64,000 bases of DNA, from positions 1,426,001 through 1,490,000 of the forward strand of contig CP012810.1 of NCBI GenBank assembly GCA_001936135.1, in the 5' to 3' direction. The translations under genes were made by a program, and so were the position numbers. Source of the stretch: Saccharomycopsis fibuligera x Saccharomycopsis cf. fibuligera. Taxonomy: Eukaryota > Ascomycota > Saccharomycetes > Ascoideales > Saccharomycopsidaceae. Below are positions 40,207 to 51,753 of this stretch, piece by piece; position 1 is the first letter of the stretch, and every line of letters starts with the position of its first letter. Under the pieces are notes generated by a model that did no database searches, was not told the origin of the DNA, and was given only the letters and a program-made list of their open reading frames with translations.

Positions 40207-41166
40207 ATGCCCTCTCTTGTTCAAAAATATCTTTATGACTTCTCAGTCTACGACGACCCGCTTCTCGAACACGTTCACTTTCCGCTCATTGATGAGTATG
40301 TTGCGCCATATGTTAATTTCGGCAAATTGCCCATCCACATCCACGAACTTGTCTTTTTTTACTTGATCTACACCTTCATCTTCAACCTCAGTAACAAGCT
40401 TGCTCCGATTTTGCTTTCCAAAGTATGGCGTACTCTCAAGCTCAAGGACCAGATATATTTCCATATTCATGTGGTCTCGATGGTACAATGCATTTTTTTG
40501 CTCATGCTCATTTTCCCCATGTTCAATGACCCTGTGCTTAAAGAGGATCGCATCTTTGGCTATACGCCATACGGAGGACTAGTGGCCTCTGCCGCCAGTG
40601 GATATTTCCTCTGGGACACAATTAGTGCCATTTACTACATTAAGTATTTCGGCGTTGGTTTTGCTGTGCATGGTTTGACATCATTTTTTGTGTCGTTTAT
40701 CGCTTTTAATCCATTCATTATGTATTATGCTCCGGTGTTTTTATTGTTTGAAATTAGCACTCCGTTTTTGAATATTCGTTGGTTTGATTTGAAATTGAAA
40801 GGCTGCTTCAGCGAGACTTTTGTTCTTGTTAATAATATTATCCTTATTGTTTTGTTTTTTGTGGTGAGAATTTGCTGGGGTTGGTACCAAATTGGTAACT
40901 TGGCTATTGATTTTTACCATGTTAAAGATGATGCTAGATTCCCATGGTTGTTTGCCACAGTTATCTTGGTAGGGAACTTTGTGTTGGATATTTTGAATGT
41001 TTACTGGTTCAGCTTGATGGCCAAGATCGCATGCAAGACCATCCAAAAATTGATCAAGGGCGAAAGATCAAACTTGCAAATTGATGAAGAAACCATCAAG
41101 AGAAGAAAAAGAGAAGAAAAACAACAAGAACTTGAACAATTGCAAGAAAGTGTACAATCATTGTGA
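40207..41166 (+). CDS. TLC-domain multi-pass membrane protein (YPR114W/TDA4-like)
   Basis: 319 residues, close to the ~315 of Saccharomyces YPR114W. About six to eight hydrophobic segments: residues 45-70, 88-112, 122-145, 150-175, 178-195, 205-225 and 245-270. Motifs shared with the large neighbour include YDDPLLEHVHFPLI, HIHEL, FPMFNDPVL, YTPYGGLV, AFNPFIMYYAP and FLNIRWF. The C-terminus is a charged coiled-coil-like tail (KRRKREEKQQELEQLQES). The TLC fold is typical of ER lipid-handling proteins; substrate unknown. No low-complexity inserts, so this copy likely reflects the ancestral form. The start is near the window's (AC)n repeat and is followed at once by conserved sequence. Confidence 0.75.
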   Translation: MPSLVQKYLYDFSVYDDPLLEHVHFPLIDEYVAPYVNFGKLPIHIHELVFFYLIYTFIFNLSNKLAPILLSKVWRTLKLKDQIYFHIHVVSMVQCIFLLMLIFPMFNDPVLKEDRIFGYTPYGGLVASAASGYFLWDTISAIYYIKYFGVGFAVHGLTSFFVSFIAFNPFIMYYAPVFLLFEISTPFLNIRWFDLKLKGCFSETFVLVNNIILIVLFFVVRICWGWYQIGNLAIDFYHVKDDARFPWLFATVILVGNFVLDILNVYWFSLMAKIACKTIQKLIKGERSNLQIDEETIKRRKREEKQQELEQLQESVQSL

Positions 41167-42014
41167 GATTTTGTCATTATTTGTTTTTGACTGTTACTGA
41201 TAGAAAATTTTGATTTTATTTGCCGCAATGTTTCTATCTGTAGATTATCATTTATTTTAGATCATCACCTACTATAGATTTACTTTCCACTATAAATTTA
41301 TCTTTTTCTGCTATTTTGACCATCTGATACTAGTTGAGTATTATTTTTACTACCCATTTGCATTTCATTTCTGCTGAAGCAAGCCTCAGTGCTTGTTTCA
41401 CTTAGACCTTTTTTTTTTTTTCCTGTTTCCCTATTTTGGTTTCCGTTAAGTTACTGTTATTCTGCTACTTTTCCATTGTTACTGTTACTATTTGTTTGTA
41501 TTTTTAAAAAATCGGTTTTTTTTTCTTATAAAATACATTTCCTTAGGGTTTTTCATAAATTTCTTTTTTTTTAGATACTTATGTCCCAAATGTATTTTGA
41601 TCCTTAAAACTACTTTTTCCTTTGCTCCTCAATACAAGAAAACCTATATCTTGTTTCTTTGCCTCAGATTAGGCGAATTTATCTAATCAGAATGAGTTTG
41701 AAGAAAATTACAGCCTCTGTGCCAGAGTGAAACACCCCTCTACGGTCTTACACCTTCCTCAAGCAGCATCTGGGGGTGAGATGTCCCAGCCCCTGCAGCA
41801 AGGAACGATCGCCGTCCAACTGACATGCGCCTCGCAGAGCAATCAGCGGTAATATTGATAGCGATGATACCCAAGATGATGATGATAAAAGCAGTGCGTA
41901 AACCGGCTTCATAAGCGAAGATTACCAAGATATAAACAACAAATTCTCACTGCTCAAAGTGTCTTATATACAAATAATACGCCCAGACGGCTCACTGCAA
42001 CAAAGCACAAAGCA
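41167..42014. other. Intergenic region small TLC gene to exchanger
   Basis: 848 bp, T-rich for the first 500 bases (3' flank). A TATA-like CTTATATAC lies near 41963, about 50 bp before the exchanger ATG. No gene is supported. Confidence 0.5.
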
Positions 42015-43988
42015 ATGGCCACGCCAATGCCGAGGAGGACCCTGAAACTTGTTCTTGTCTTGGGCTGCTGTTGCTTGCTAGGACCCTCAATCTGGTATTC
42101 GGATTACTGCTATAGTTCCCTATATCTGAAAATTACATATCCCCAGGGGTCAATAACCTCAAGTATAAAAGCTCCTAACTTCATTACATCTCCATTTTTG
42201 CCCATTTCAATATCGCCCACATCGCATCATGAACATAATTCTTCCGATCCTGTAACTCCAGCAGTAAAATCTAATCCAATCAACGCTTCCACTCTGATCG
42301 AGCTCATATTACACTTGTCCCTTCTATCCCTCCTCTTCGTCACCCTAGGAATCACCTCATCAGACTTTCTATGTCCCAACCTAACCGCCATTTCCAAATT
42401 CCTCAACTTTTCCCAAAAAATCAGCGGCATGACATTGCTTTCGCTCGGTAACAGTCTGCCGGATCTTTTCAGCACATATCTCGCCATGTCCCATAACAGT
42501 ACAACGTTGGCGCTTGGGGAATTGATAGGCAGCGCTTGTCTTTGCATCACGGTGGTGATTGGTCTAATGGGGATAATTTGCCCATTTCAAGTAAATAAAC
42601 TGGATTTTTTGAAAGATTTGAGCTTTTTTGCCGCATTTGTGTTGGTTAGCTTTTGGTTCGTCGTTGATGGTAAGTTGAGTATTTGGGAATGCATAGGGAT
42701 GGTGGGGATTTATGTTGGATATTTGGCTTATCTGATATTATCACAGGAGGTCAATGATGATGAGGATTCAACAAATGGAGAGTTTTGTGAGGATTTTTGC
42801 AATTTGCAAAGAGAAGAAGAATGTGCCTTTCTGGTGGAAAACGTTCATGATGCTGAGAATTATAACCAGGATCGGCCTGCAATTTACACCACCTCTGCTG
42901 CTGCTGCTGAAAATTACTGTCGCATTGACCATAATGTTAATGATAGTACTAATGAGGTTCCAAAAACTAATTTGAACCCAAAAATCAACTTCAACGACGA
43001 GAGTTACGCGGGATCTTCCGCAATATCGAACAAATCAGTCAAGTCAATCAAATCACACCATAGCAGACTCAAACTGAACAAGCTTAGCCCCTGCGGGACC
43101 ATAACATCAGCAAGATCATTTATTTCAATGAAACTTCATGATGATCCTTTGACTCAGCATAACAATCAGCTTGATAATTTTGATTATAAGTTTGCCCGCG
43201 ATAAGTGTGGTTACAATGATTATGATTATAATGATTATGGTGATAGTGCCAGTTGCATAAACAACAGCAGAAGCAAAAGTAGGCAAAGGTTTGAGAGTGG
43301 TGTTGAGGTTGTGTCGAATAAACAGCAAACAGAACATGATGGTGAATCCAAACACTATGATCATGCACACAATTTTTTAAAAAATGACAATAATCATAAA
43401 AAAGATAAAGTCAGTAACGGTCACAATAATGATCATACAAGCTTGGATACAAATATGAAAAATAACGAGAGCGATTTGAACTTGCGACAGTCCTCCTTAA
43501 CGAGAAACCGCAGCCAATCACCAAAGTCCATGTCAATATCATTACTGTCACCAACTTCACCAAATTCAACCGCCAGCTTTCCCCATCATTTTCATCATCT
43601 TTATCACCATAACAGCCAACCTCACCAGCACCTTCATCGTCAACATTCTTCCAGCCGTTATTATGGACACAGAGATCACCACAATCAACATTCACATCAA
43701 CATCAGCGTAAAAGACCCATTATGCCAAAGTACCCCACAGCTGTGAAATTGTCATTAATGGATGTTCTTGCCATTTGGCCTCCCAAACCAGTGCCAAGCC
43801 CAAATCAAGCAACTTTATCTGCTAGTAATACCACAGGTAGCACTATACGACCAAGTTCAGAACGTGCAATGTCTTATCAGATTGGTAATAGCACTTATAA
43901 TGATAATAATAGTAATCATTATCAGAATCGACAAAATAATCTCAATGGCAAACACAACCTCCATGATAGTATCAATAATGGAAAGGCC

Positions 43989-44035
<47 letters not shown>

Positions 44036-46310
44036 GAGTCAGCTACAGCAAAATGGCATTTATCTGAAAATTTTTGGGTACTCAAACGAACTAGATCAGC
44101 TGCTTAAACTTAAAAAAAACGATGACGCCGATGTCATTTCGAATTTTATAAATAATAAAAATGTTGAGGGCAGAGTAAGTTACATTAATGAGGATAGGTT
44201 CTCTAATAATTCGTACTTTGGACTAGCTAATCATGGAAGAGCTAGCTTTTCTGAACCTGAACTTCATAGGAAATATGCTACTCCGATAATGGAAATATCA
44301 AAGGAGGCAGAGGAATTAGACTCAGGATCAGACGTGGAAACAAAAACAGAACCAGAACCGATAGCTAAAAAGCCGAATGACAGCAATAAAAATACTCAAA
44401 AACAAACATTACCAATGTTCAATTTCTTCAACGGTGACTATGATGAGATTGAAACTCATACTCAACCACAACATAACCACAAAAAGCATCAAAAAAAGGT
44501 CCCTAACTTACAAATAAATACTCTGCTTCTGGTGCAGGAGAATAAAGGAAACAAGAAGGCAGAAAGAGAAGAGGAGAGGAGATCGGGAACACCACCATCT
44601 CAAATATCGCTGCAGTCTAGAGAAAGATCATTTGATTCTGTTTCTCAAGACGAAGTTAATAAAATCATGGCTCAGTCACATATTGTAGATGGTCCTGAAG
44701 TTACTGCCGATAGGGAGAACGTTGGTTACAATCACAGTAATGGTGCTGAAAATGGAAATGATGTTAGTAATGATTACGTTTTGCAACCTGGTGACATACC
44801 GCTAGCGGCACCTATACAGATAGACCAACAACATCAACAACATCAACAACAACAACGGATTGCACTACAGGAACCAAGCTTACTTACGGTGCTTTTTCCA
44901 GGCATAATAAAACTCAAACAGCAATACTCCTTGGAAACACAACTACATCAACAACCTCAGCAGCGATTTTCATGGCACACAACCCTACTACGGAACTCAC
45001 TAGTGCTTCTCAACTCAATCCCATTTTTCCTCCTTAGTCTATCAGTACCCTGTTTTAGTGGAAGTTTGAGAGATTTGTCAATTGCTTACTGTGAAGTACA
45101 AAAGAAGTTGTTTGTTATTCAGGTGTTTGTAGTTCCTTTTTTGTTTGGGTTGGGTGGTGATTTTTTTTATTTAAAGTTTAAGCTGGCGAGAATGAATCAA
45201 TCAATCACTGTTGCATCCACTAGTTTTGATGAAAAATTGGGTAATGAAATTAGCCAGAGTGTTGTAGCAAATGACAGCAACATCGCAGACACGACAAATA
45301 TGCAAAGCAATCGCTTAGATTTGGCATTCTTGGGCCAAAGGATAACTATAGTGGCTTGTGTATCTTGTATTTTGGCAAGCTTGGTCTATTATTGGTTATT
45401 CAAGTACCTGGTTCGCAAATCTGCATTAAATAATAGTGACATTGACATTGAAGCAGGGTACGCGGTTGCTAATGAGGGTCAACAAAGAAATCCGGAAGAG
45501 CGATATGATGGGGACGAAGAAAGTCTGTTAATCTTAAAATCCCCGTCTATGACAAAGATGAGTTACGGCGCGATTGAATCAATCTCAGAAGCTTACAATG
45601 GCACTCGCAATAACACTACCAACGATACCAATACAACTGACAGAGAAACTAACAAAAGCGGAAACATAAATTCCAAAATCTCCTTGCTAACTTCTCCAAC
45701 TTACCGCATCTTTGTCTCCATTGTTGGCTTCTGCGCCTCCCTAACTTGGATCTCACTCACTTCACGTCTCGTAATCACCATTTTGCAGCGGCTCGGTATA
45801 ATACTAGGCATCCTGGAGCTGTTGCTCGGATTAACATTGTTTGCTATAGGTAATTCTATTGGCGATTTGGTGAGTAATATTGCGTTTGCAAATCTAGGAT
45901 TAGCAATGACGGGTCTAGGTGCATGTTTTGGATCACCGTTATTGTATATTTTGTTGGGGATTGGGTTGAATGGAGGCATTGTTATTTTGAAGAATGTTGG
46001 TTTAGATGCGGTGGGAGCGCTGTTAGGAGGCTCCGGAGGTACCGGAGAACAATATTCTGAAATAATGAGTAATTCATTTAATGGTGGAAAAGGTCATTTT
46101 AACTGGCCCCGGATCAATACAATGTATATTACTTTTGAAATCAGTCATAGTTTACAAGTCACTAGTGTGGGACTTCTTTGCATTTTGTTATTTTATTTCA
46201 TTGCGGTGCCAATGAATGGTTGGGTGGTGGGGAGAACAATTGGAAGTGTTGCTGTTGGTTGGTGGTTGTGTATTGTTTCGTATAATATAATTTATGAGAT
46301 TGTTGGCTAG
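42015..46310 (+). CDS. Cation/Ca2+ exchanger family protein (YDL206W-like) with giant loop
   Basis: 1431 residues against about 760 in Saccharomyces YDL206W. The two alpha-repeats of the Na/Ca exchanger superfamily are visible. Repeat 1, at about residues 135-190, contains SGMTLLSLGNS-x-PDLFS (x is CTG at 42456-42458) and GELIGSACLC. Repeat 2, near residues 1275-1320, contains LFAIGNSIGDLVSN and GACFGSPLLYILLG. Both are flanked by hydrophobic helices. Between them is a loop of about 780 residues rich in Asn, Ser and His, including an AAT-coded Asn run at about 43989-44033 and a His-rich stretch at 43584-43710 (16 His in 40 residues). The N-terminus has a signal-like hydrophobic segment (LVLVLGCCCLLG). 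Related proteins exchange Ca2+ or other cations across an internal or plasma membrane; the ion here is unknown. Confidence 0.82.
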
Positions 46311-47003
46311 GACTTGGTTTTCTTCTTTTTCTATTTTTGGTTATTTGCTTGCCATAGGAAAAGTTTGTCGGTTTAGAGTAATTTTTTTTAAAAAGCTTCG
46401 CTCTTTTCTTATTTTATTTAATTATTTGAATTTTCTTACTTTTATTTTATCATACTATAGTATTATTTAGCATTTCATCTCTTGAACTGTTACTGGGTGT
46501 GTATTCGGGTTTATAGTATTATTAATTGTATTATATATTATCATCTTTATTAAACTTAAGTATCTCATAGCATGTTCAGTTACCTTAGAAGCCATATGTG
46601 GTGCCAAAAAATGTTTCTGATTATGCACAAAAGGTTTTTTTTTTCTTTCTTGCCATAATTTTCTGCCTTTGTTATATCCAAAGTGAATCGAGTCATGTTG
46701 AATTTTCCGTATGGTTTTTCCTTCATGCACGCAGCCACGAAAATCCACTTTTTTTTTTTTTTTTTTGATTTTGTTTTCACGACAAACAAAGCGCATCGCA
46801 AATAAATTCAGAAAATAAAAGGTCGCGAATCATTTATCAGTCACTTCAACCAATATATATGATACAGCAAAGCAGAACTCAATATTTTTGCCATCTACAT
46901 GTAATCTCAATTTTCTACTTGCCTCCTGTTTCCTTATCATATCCATAGCTATAGCTTTTCCGCAGCATAGATAACAATTTTTCAACCTCAAGCACAAACG
47001 CAA
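46311..47003. other. Intergenic region exchanger to unknown nuclear-like gene
   Basis: 693 bp. T-rich 3' flank of the exchanger, a poly-T run at 46750-46766, and a TATA-like AATATATATGA at 46851-46861 before the next ATG. No gene is supported. Confidence 0.5.
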
Positions 47004-49886
47004 ATGTCAGCTCATCGCACCGGGGCCCTGGATACAAACGTCCCTGGCAAGCCCCAGCCTGGAAACTATGATGATAGCTTCGAAATCCAAGACTCCATGT
47101 CAGAATCAGATAGTGAGTCAGATCTCGTGTTTGCATTGATCAACAAATCCTTAAAGAAAAACAAACAGCCACAACAGTTCCTGGGGAAAGATTCGAAGCA
47201 ACTGCATCAAGATAATGATGATACCGAAAGTGATAGCAATGACGACGGTATACCGTTAGCTAAGATACGTACTAAAGGATTGACAGCTGAAAAAAAGTAT
47301 GGTAAGGGTAAGCGTAAAAAAGATTTCGATCATCATTCCTTTGGCACAAATAGCAGAAAGCAGAAGCGAGTTGGCCGCGATAGCCGGAAAGGACTGGATG
47401 GAGTCATTGTGATCTCTGATGAGGACAAAAATGACAATAACACAGGTACTGAAGCTAAAACTGGTGATAGTGGTAAATCTTTTCTTTATAGCTCAAAGTT
47501 GTTTGACGTCAAAGCGACGAAGAAGCAGTTTGATGATATTAACTCATTCTTGGATCACAGTTTGCTTGACACGTTGGATATGGAGAATCAGATCGCGGCT
47601 AATGAAAAGGTTGAGTCAGCTAAGAAACAAAAGGAAATAGAATTGTTGCAAAAAAAAAGAGAAAAGGCAATGGTTAAAGTGTTTAAAGTATTCAATGCTG
47701 ATGGTAATGAGAGTAGGTTGGCTAAAAAGAAAGGAAACATAAGTAATCCCGTTTTGAATCGTGGGTTTTGCAGGATCAGTCATGCTAACAATATGCTATT
47801 TGCTAGACTCAAACCACTTTCTTATTCGCAAGTGCTACTGATTTTGCAAGCTAGTATTTCTACCAATAGTTTTGCAGAAGTACGAGATAATGCAAGCATA
47901 ATTGCTAGATTACAAGTGGATTTACATGGCCAAGATGTCATTCAGTCAATAGATGAATTGGTTGACATACTTGAAAAAATAGGTACAAATAAATCATTTT
48001 TACATGACTTGAGCAGTGTTAATGCAAATATTAAAATCGAAAATTATATGCAGCCACAGATATCTGAAGATATCATCAAAAGTAGCCTTCCAGCCGGCGC
48101 CTTTGATACAGAACTTGATTTTTTAAAGAAGCCAACCCATCAGGATAAGCAACTGCAAAGACAAAGCTATCAGCATGTCAAATTAATAAGGCACAAAAAA
48201 ACCACTCAACTATTTCTTTACAAACTACAGTTGCTTTGTGATGTTCTTACCAAACAGAAATATCATCCTCAATTGTTAAACTTAACTCTTAAAGTTGTGT
48301 TGGCTTCATACTTGGACGAGCAAGTAGCTGGTTTAGATAATGGTAAAACGTTAGCTTACGTTGTGCAAACGTTACTACACTGGATGTTTGATGACTCAGC
48401 CCACGAATTCCAACAGTCTCTTAAGCAATTATCATCACAAAAACAATTTTTTCGTAAAATTCCTTCTATCTTAAAAAGTAGCAAGACATCATCATTTTTC
48501 CACTCTGAATTCTCCAATTTTGTTAACATTTTTAAATCCTTGACCAATGACAATAAGTTGCTTTTTAAATTAGCATACAATTTCTTTACTTCCACTCAGG
48601 ATCCTCAATTCTCAGCATTGTTGACTCAAGCTAGACTATACTTGGCATTACTGTTTTTTTGTGAAATTAGTCTTAAACTTGATTTTGCGCCGTTAATAAA
48701 GAAGCCATTCAATGCTGAATCACAGAAGCTGCCGAATGGTAATTCTAATGTCTCAATTCCAACCACTACCGTGGCAGAGAAGAGTGTTTTAAATCAAACT
48801 GATGAAAAATACTCATTCATTAATAAAAGACTAATAGAATACATTACTCATCAGCTTAAGCAAGAGCTTTGTCACCTTTCTGAACAAAAACTTCAACTTA
48901 AAGATTTTCGTTTTGATGATGACGAACATGATAGTGACGAAATTAAGCACATTCTTGCAAATAACGGTATCCATAATAGTAGATACTTTGACCCACACAG
49001 TGATTCAATCCTTGAAAACAGTGACGATGCTAATGGCACACCACAAATCAAAAGTGGTATTTCGGCATATATGTTGTTACTCAAGTTCACTAGTTTGCAT
49101 GTATTGCTTATCAATTTAGTTCCAGATAAAGATTTTGCCGTTGATTATAAACAATTTTATAGTACTTTTGATGTTTTGAAGACAAAGAAAAAAACAGCAG
49201 TATTGTCAACGCAAACATCAATACCAAAATCAGTATCAAGGACCGCGACTAATGAGACAATATCATCGACTACGGGACAACTGATGAGAAAAGTGACCCG
49301 GTTTGCTGATTCTCATGAGATCTCCAATGATAATAGCAATATTGGTAGCGGTGAAAAGGACAACGGAAATGACCAGCAAAATAAGGAGAACATTATTTAT
49401 CGCGGCTTGAATCGCGCTGGTAGTTTTCCAATCAATCAAAAAATCGCTAGAAGCACTGCTACAGATGTGCCTGCTGTTGGTGCAACAGCAGCAGCATCTC
49501 CTTTACCGAAGACATACTCACCATCATCAGCAGACACTACCGGTGCACCACCAACATCCAAATCCAAATCAAGCACTGATTTTTATCACGGTAATGCTAA
49601 TGGCAGTGCTAATGGAAATCATAAATTAAAGAGCACTCTCGACAGGAAAACCAGCACAGCAACCCCGCCATCAACTAAAGAAGCAGAGAATTTAGTGGAT
49701 GACATAGCATTAAGCATTAACATTATATTCCAACAATACATTCCAGCTTCTATTCCGTCGGATTTGACATCTTCTTTGGCGTTCTGGGAAGTGAAAAGAT
49801 TGTTATTGTTGATTAAGAATACAGTGAATGATGTGAAGAAGTATTTGGAATATGATACTTTGGTTAGCAACGAGTTGGAGTTTTAG
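47004..49886 (+). CDS. Unassigned 960-residue acidic, nuclear-looking helical protein
   Basis: I do not recognise this protein with confidence. Residues 1-150 are acidic/Ser-rich (SDSESDLVFALI, DDTESDSNDD) with basic clusters (KGKRKKDF, RKQKRVGR) that look like nuclear localisation signals and possible SUMO-interaction sites (VIVISDED). A coiled-coil-like helix follows at about 190-230. Residues 245-610 appear all-helical and repeat-like (NPVLNRGFCRISHANNML, LSYSQVLLILQAS, LFLYKLQLLCDVL, LYLALLFFCEI). Later sequence is Ser/Thr/Asn-rich with a final helical segment. A VISDED motif with a helical C-terminal part recalls SMC5/6-linked Nse6/SLF2-type (CANIN) proteins, but that is a guess. No membrane segment or signal peptide. 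Confidence 0.8.
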   Translation: MSAHRTGALDTNVPGKPQPGNYDDSFEIQDSMSESDSESDLVFALINKSLKKNKQPQQFLGKDSKQLHQDNDDTESDSNDDGIPLAKIRTKGLTAEKKYGKGKRKKDFDHHSFGTNSRKQKRVGRDSRKGLDGVIVISDEDKNDNNTGTEAKTGDSGKSFLYSSKLFDVKATKKQFDDINSFLDHSLLDTLDMENQIAANEKVESAKKQKEIELLQKKREKAMVKVFKVFNADGNESRLAKKKGNISNPVLNRGFCRISHANNMLFARLKPLSYSQVLLILQASISTNSFAEVRDNASIIARLQVDLHGQDVIQSIDELVDILEKIGTNKSFLHDLSSVNANIKIENYMQPQISEDIIKSSLPAGAFDTELDFLKKPTHQDKQLQRQSYQHVKLIRHKKTTQLFLYKLQLLCDVLTKQKYHPQLLNLTLKVVLASYLDEQVAGLDNGKTLAYVVQTLLHWMFDDSAHEFQQSLKQLSSQKQFFRKIPSILKSSKTSSFFHSEFSNFVNIFKSLTNDNKLLFKLAYNFFTSTQDPQFSALLTQARLYLALLFFCEISLKLDFAPLIKKPFNAESQKLPNGNSNVSIPTTTVAEKSVLNQTDEKYSFINKRLIEYITHQLKQELCHLSEQKLQLKDFRFDDDEHDSDEIKHILANNGIHNSRYFDPHSDSILENSDDANGTPQIKSGISAYMLLLKFTSLHVLLINLVPDKDFAVDYKQFYSTFDVLKTKKKTAVLSTQTSIPKSVSRTATNETISSTTGQLMRKVTRFADSHEISNDNSNIGSGEKDNGNDQQNKENIIYRGLNRAGSFPINQKIARSTATDVPAVGATAAASPLPKTYSPSSADTTGAPPTSKSKSSTDFYHGNANGSANGNHKLKSTLDRKTSTATPPSTKEAENLVDDIALSINIIFQQYIPASIPSDLTSSLAFWEVKRLLLLIKNTVNDVKKYLEYDTLVSNELEF

Positions 49887-50817
49887 GTGATATTTGGTTT
49901 TTATTTTATCATTACTATTTTTTTTTCATGGTTATTGATATGATTTTTACTGCCTTTTTTCTCGTTTTTCATCTTTATCTACGAATTTTTTTGCAGTATT
50001 AACTCTGTTTTTTTCTGAGTTTTCCATTTCATCTTTATATCAGTATTACTGCTGCTAGCGCTCTACGTGTTGAAGTTTTCTATTCAATTATTTTTCAACA
50101 GGATGTCTCATGTTCATTTTATTTTTCTAAGGCTTCTTGTCTTCTGTAAATCTTATCATACGATTTATAAATTAGTTTTGCTTTTTGGTTAGTCCAAAGC
50201 CTTTTATGTATTTGTTTCATAGTTCGCATTTACTTTTCCTCAAAATTCACAAATACTCGCTCATTTGATATTGATACAGTGGTCGAGTATAAACTCGCGA
50301 AAAAAGATGAACCATTGGGTGCTTCACTTGTTAGCAACTTAAGCAAGGTCGGTAAAGGAGTACTCATATAAGTCTCTTTGTTAACCACTATTTACTTGAA
50401 AAATACAAGGAAGATCTCATGAATAAAAGATAAAGAAAAAAGCAAGGAGGGTTAGTCATTTTGAAGCTCAATTTTAGAGATGATTTTGAATGAAGAGCAA
50501 AAGTTTAAGGAATATGTTTTATGTTTTTTTTTTTTATTATTATTATGAAAAGAGAACAGCTGGGTGAGGAAATAAAGGTTTAATTTCAGCTAGTTCTTAA
50601 TATTAGGAATTGTTTAGATAAAGAAAAAATTAAAATCTTCTTTCCATAGCTCCACAGATTTCTTGTAATTTACATTTATAACTACAATGATAGAACTAAC
50701 AAGAAAAGAAATTCACACATCATGCATGTATTGATAATCGTCAATCAAGAGATGACTTTCTAGCTTTTTAAAAAATTCTTTCGTCGTTTGGATTGATCAG
50801 AATGATATTCATCCTAC
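49887..50817. other. Convergent intergenic region
   Basis: 931 bp, T-rich then A-rich, 3' flank of two convergent genes. Poly-T near 50525-50536. Nothing else is recognised. Confidence 0.5.
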
Positions 50818-51753
50818 TCACCACCAAAAAAACCGTTTCCATCCTTTACTTCTTCCACCATCTTTGCTTTTGGCATTTCCGCCCTGCAATTCCCCAGTTT
50901 CCTTATTCTTCAACTGCAACGCTGCCACTTTTGCCTCCAATTCTGCAACTTTTAATTGATACTGTTTCTCCTTTTCCTCATACTCAAGGTACTCCCAAGT
51001 GTACTGCATCATATAATATACAATTGAAGCAAGTAAAAAAGTACTAAAAAGGGGCCATTTGAAATCAGCAATTGTTGGTTTTGGTGGTGGTGGAGATTGC
51101 AATTGTTCAAGAGTTCTTTCTAATCCACTGGCATCTTTATCAATGCGACGTCTGAGAGATTCAATAGTTTCATCAATTTCTTTTCTGCGGAGCTGTTGAG
51201 CATCTTGATGATGAGGCTGAGATTGTGGCTGAGATTGTGGCTGAGATTGTTGTTGGATATGGCTGTTGATCTCGGATACGGGTTCAGTGGCCTGCGAAGC
51301 ACCTATTGCTGCAGCTGGATTAGTCGTACCTGAGGTGGTTGCAGAATGTCGTTTTAAGTTGGATGCTTCGGATACTGTTGAAGCCGTTGTGGTTTCAGGA
51401 ATTGTTCTTGTGTTGTTTGAGTTACTTGATCCTGGATTTTTAGTAGTAAGCACCGTTCCATCACTAAGATCAGCAGTCTCGGTTTCAACAGAATTCGCAT
51501 CAGCTTTCTTGTCGGCTTTTTTGGCGACCTGAAAAATGTCACCATGCTGCTTTTTCTGCTTTTCGGTAATTGAAGAAGTAGAGAATTTTTTATCGCGCAG
51601 AACTACTGTGTTATTCTTGACCATTGGTAGTTTTGGAGATCCAATGCTTATCTTTTGAAGACTGTGAATATTGCGGAGAAGAATTGGAGCTGCTCGGGCA
51701 ACGAAGATGGGCTTCGAGGCCACCGAGCTGTGCTTGAGTATTGGTGATATCAT
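50818..51753 (-). CDS. Mitochondrial single-pass membrane protein, INA17-like
   Basis: 311 residues. The N-terminus is Arg/Ser-rich and lacks acids (PIFVARAAPILLRNIHS), a mitochondrial presequence. A Ser/Thr/Gln linker carries three SQPQ units at about 167-180. A helix (EIDETIESLRRRIDKD) precedes one membrane segment at about 230-250 (WPLFSTFLLASIVYYMMQY), then WEYLEYEEKEKQYQLKVAELEAKV, a coiled coil, and a basic end. The membrane-segment, W-E-Y, acid-rich-coil order resembles Ina17, which helps join F1 to the ATP-synthase stator at the inner membrane. I rely on that pattern, not on a full match. It is much longer than Saccharomyces Ina17 (182), mostly because of the linker. Confidence 0.6.
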   Translation of the reverse strand: MISPILKHSSVASKPIFVARAAPILLRNIHSLQKISIGSPKLPMVKNNTVVLRDKKFSTSSITEKQKKQHGDIFQVAKKADKKADANSVETETADLSDGTVLTTKNPGSSNSNNTRTIPETTTASTVSEASNLKRHSATTSGTTNPAAAIGASQATEPVSEINSHIQQQSQPQSQPQSQPHHQDAQQLRRKEIDETIESLRRRIDKDASGLERTLEQLQSPPPPKPTIADFKWPLFSTFLLASIVYYMMQYTWEYLEYEEKEKQYQLKVAELEAKVAALQLKNKETGELQGGNAKSKDGGRSKGWKRFFWW

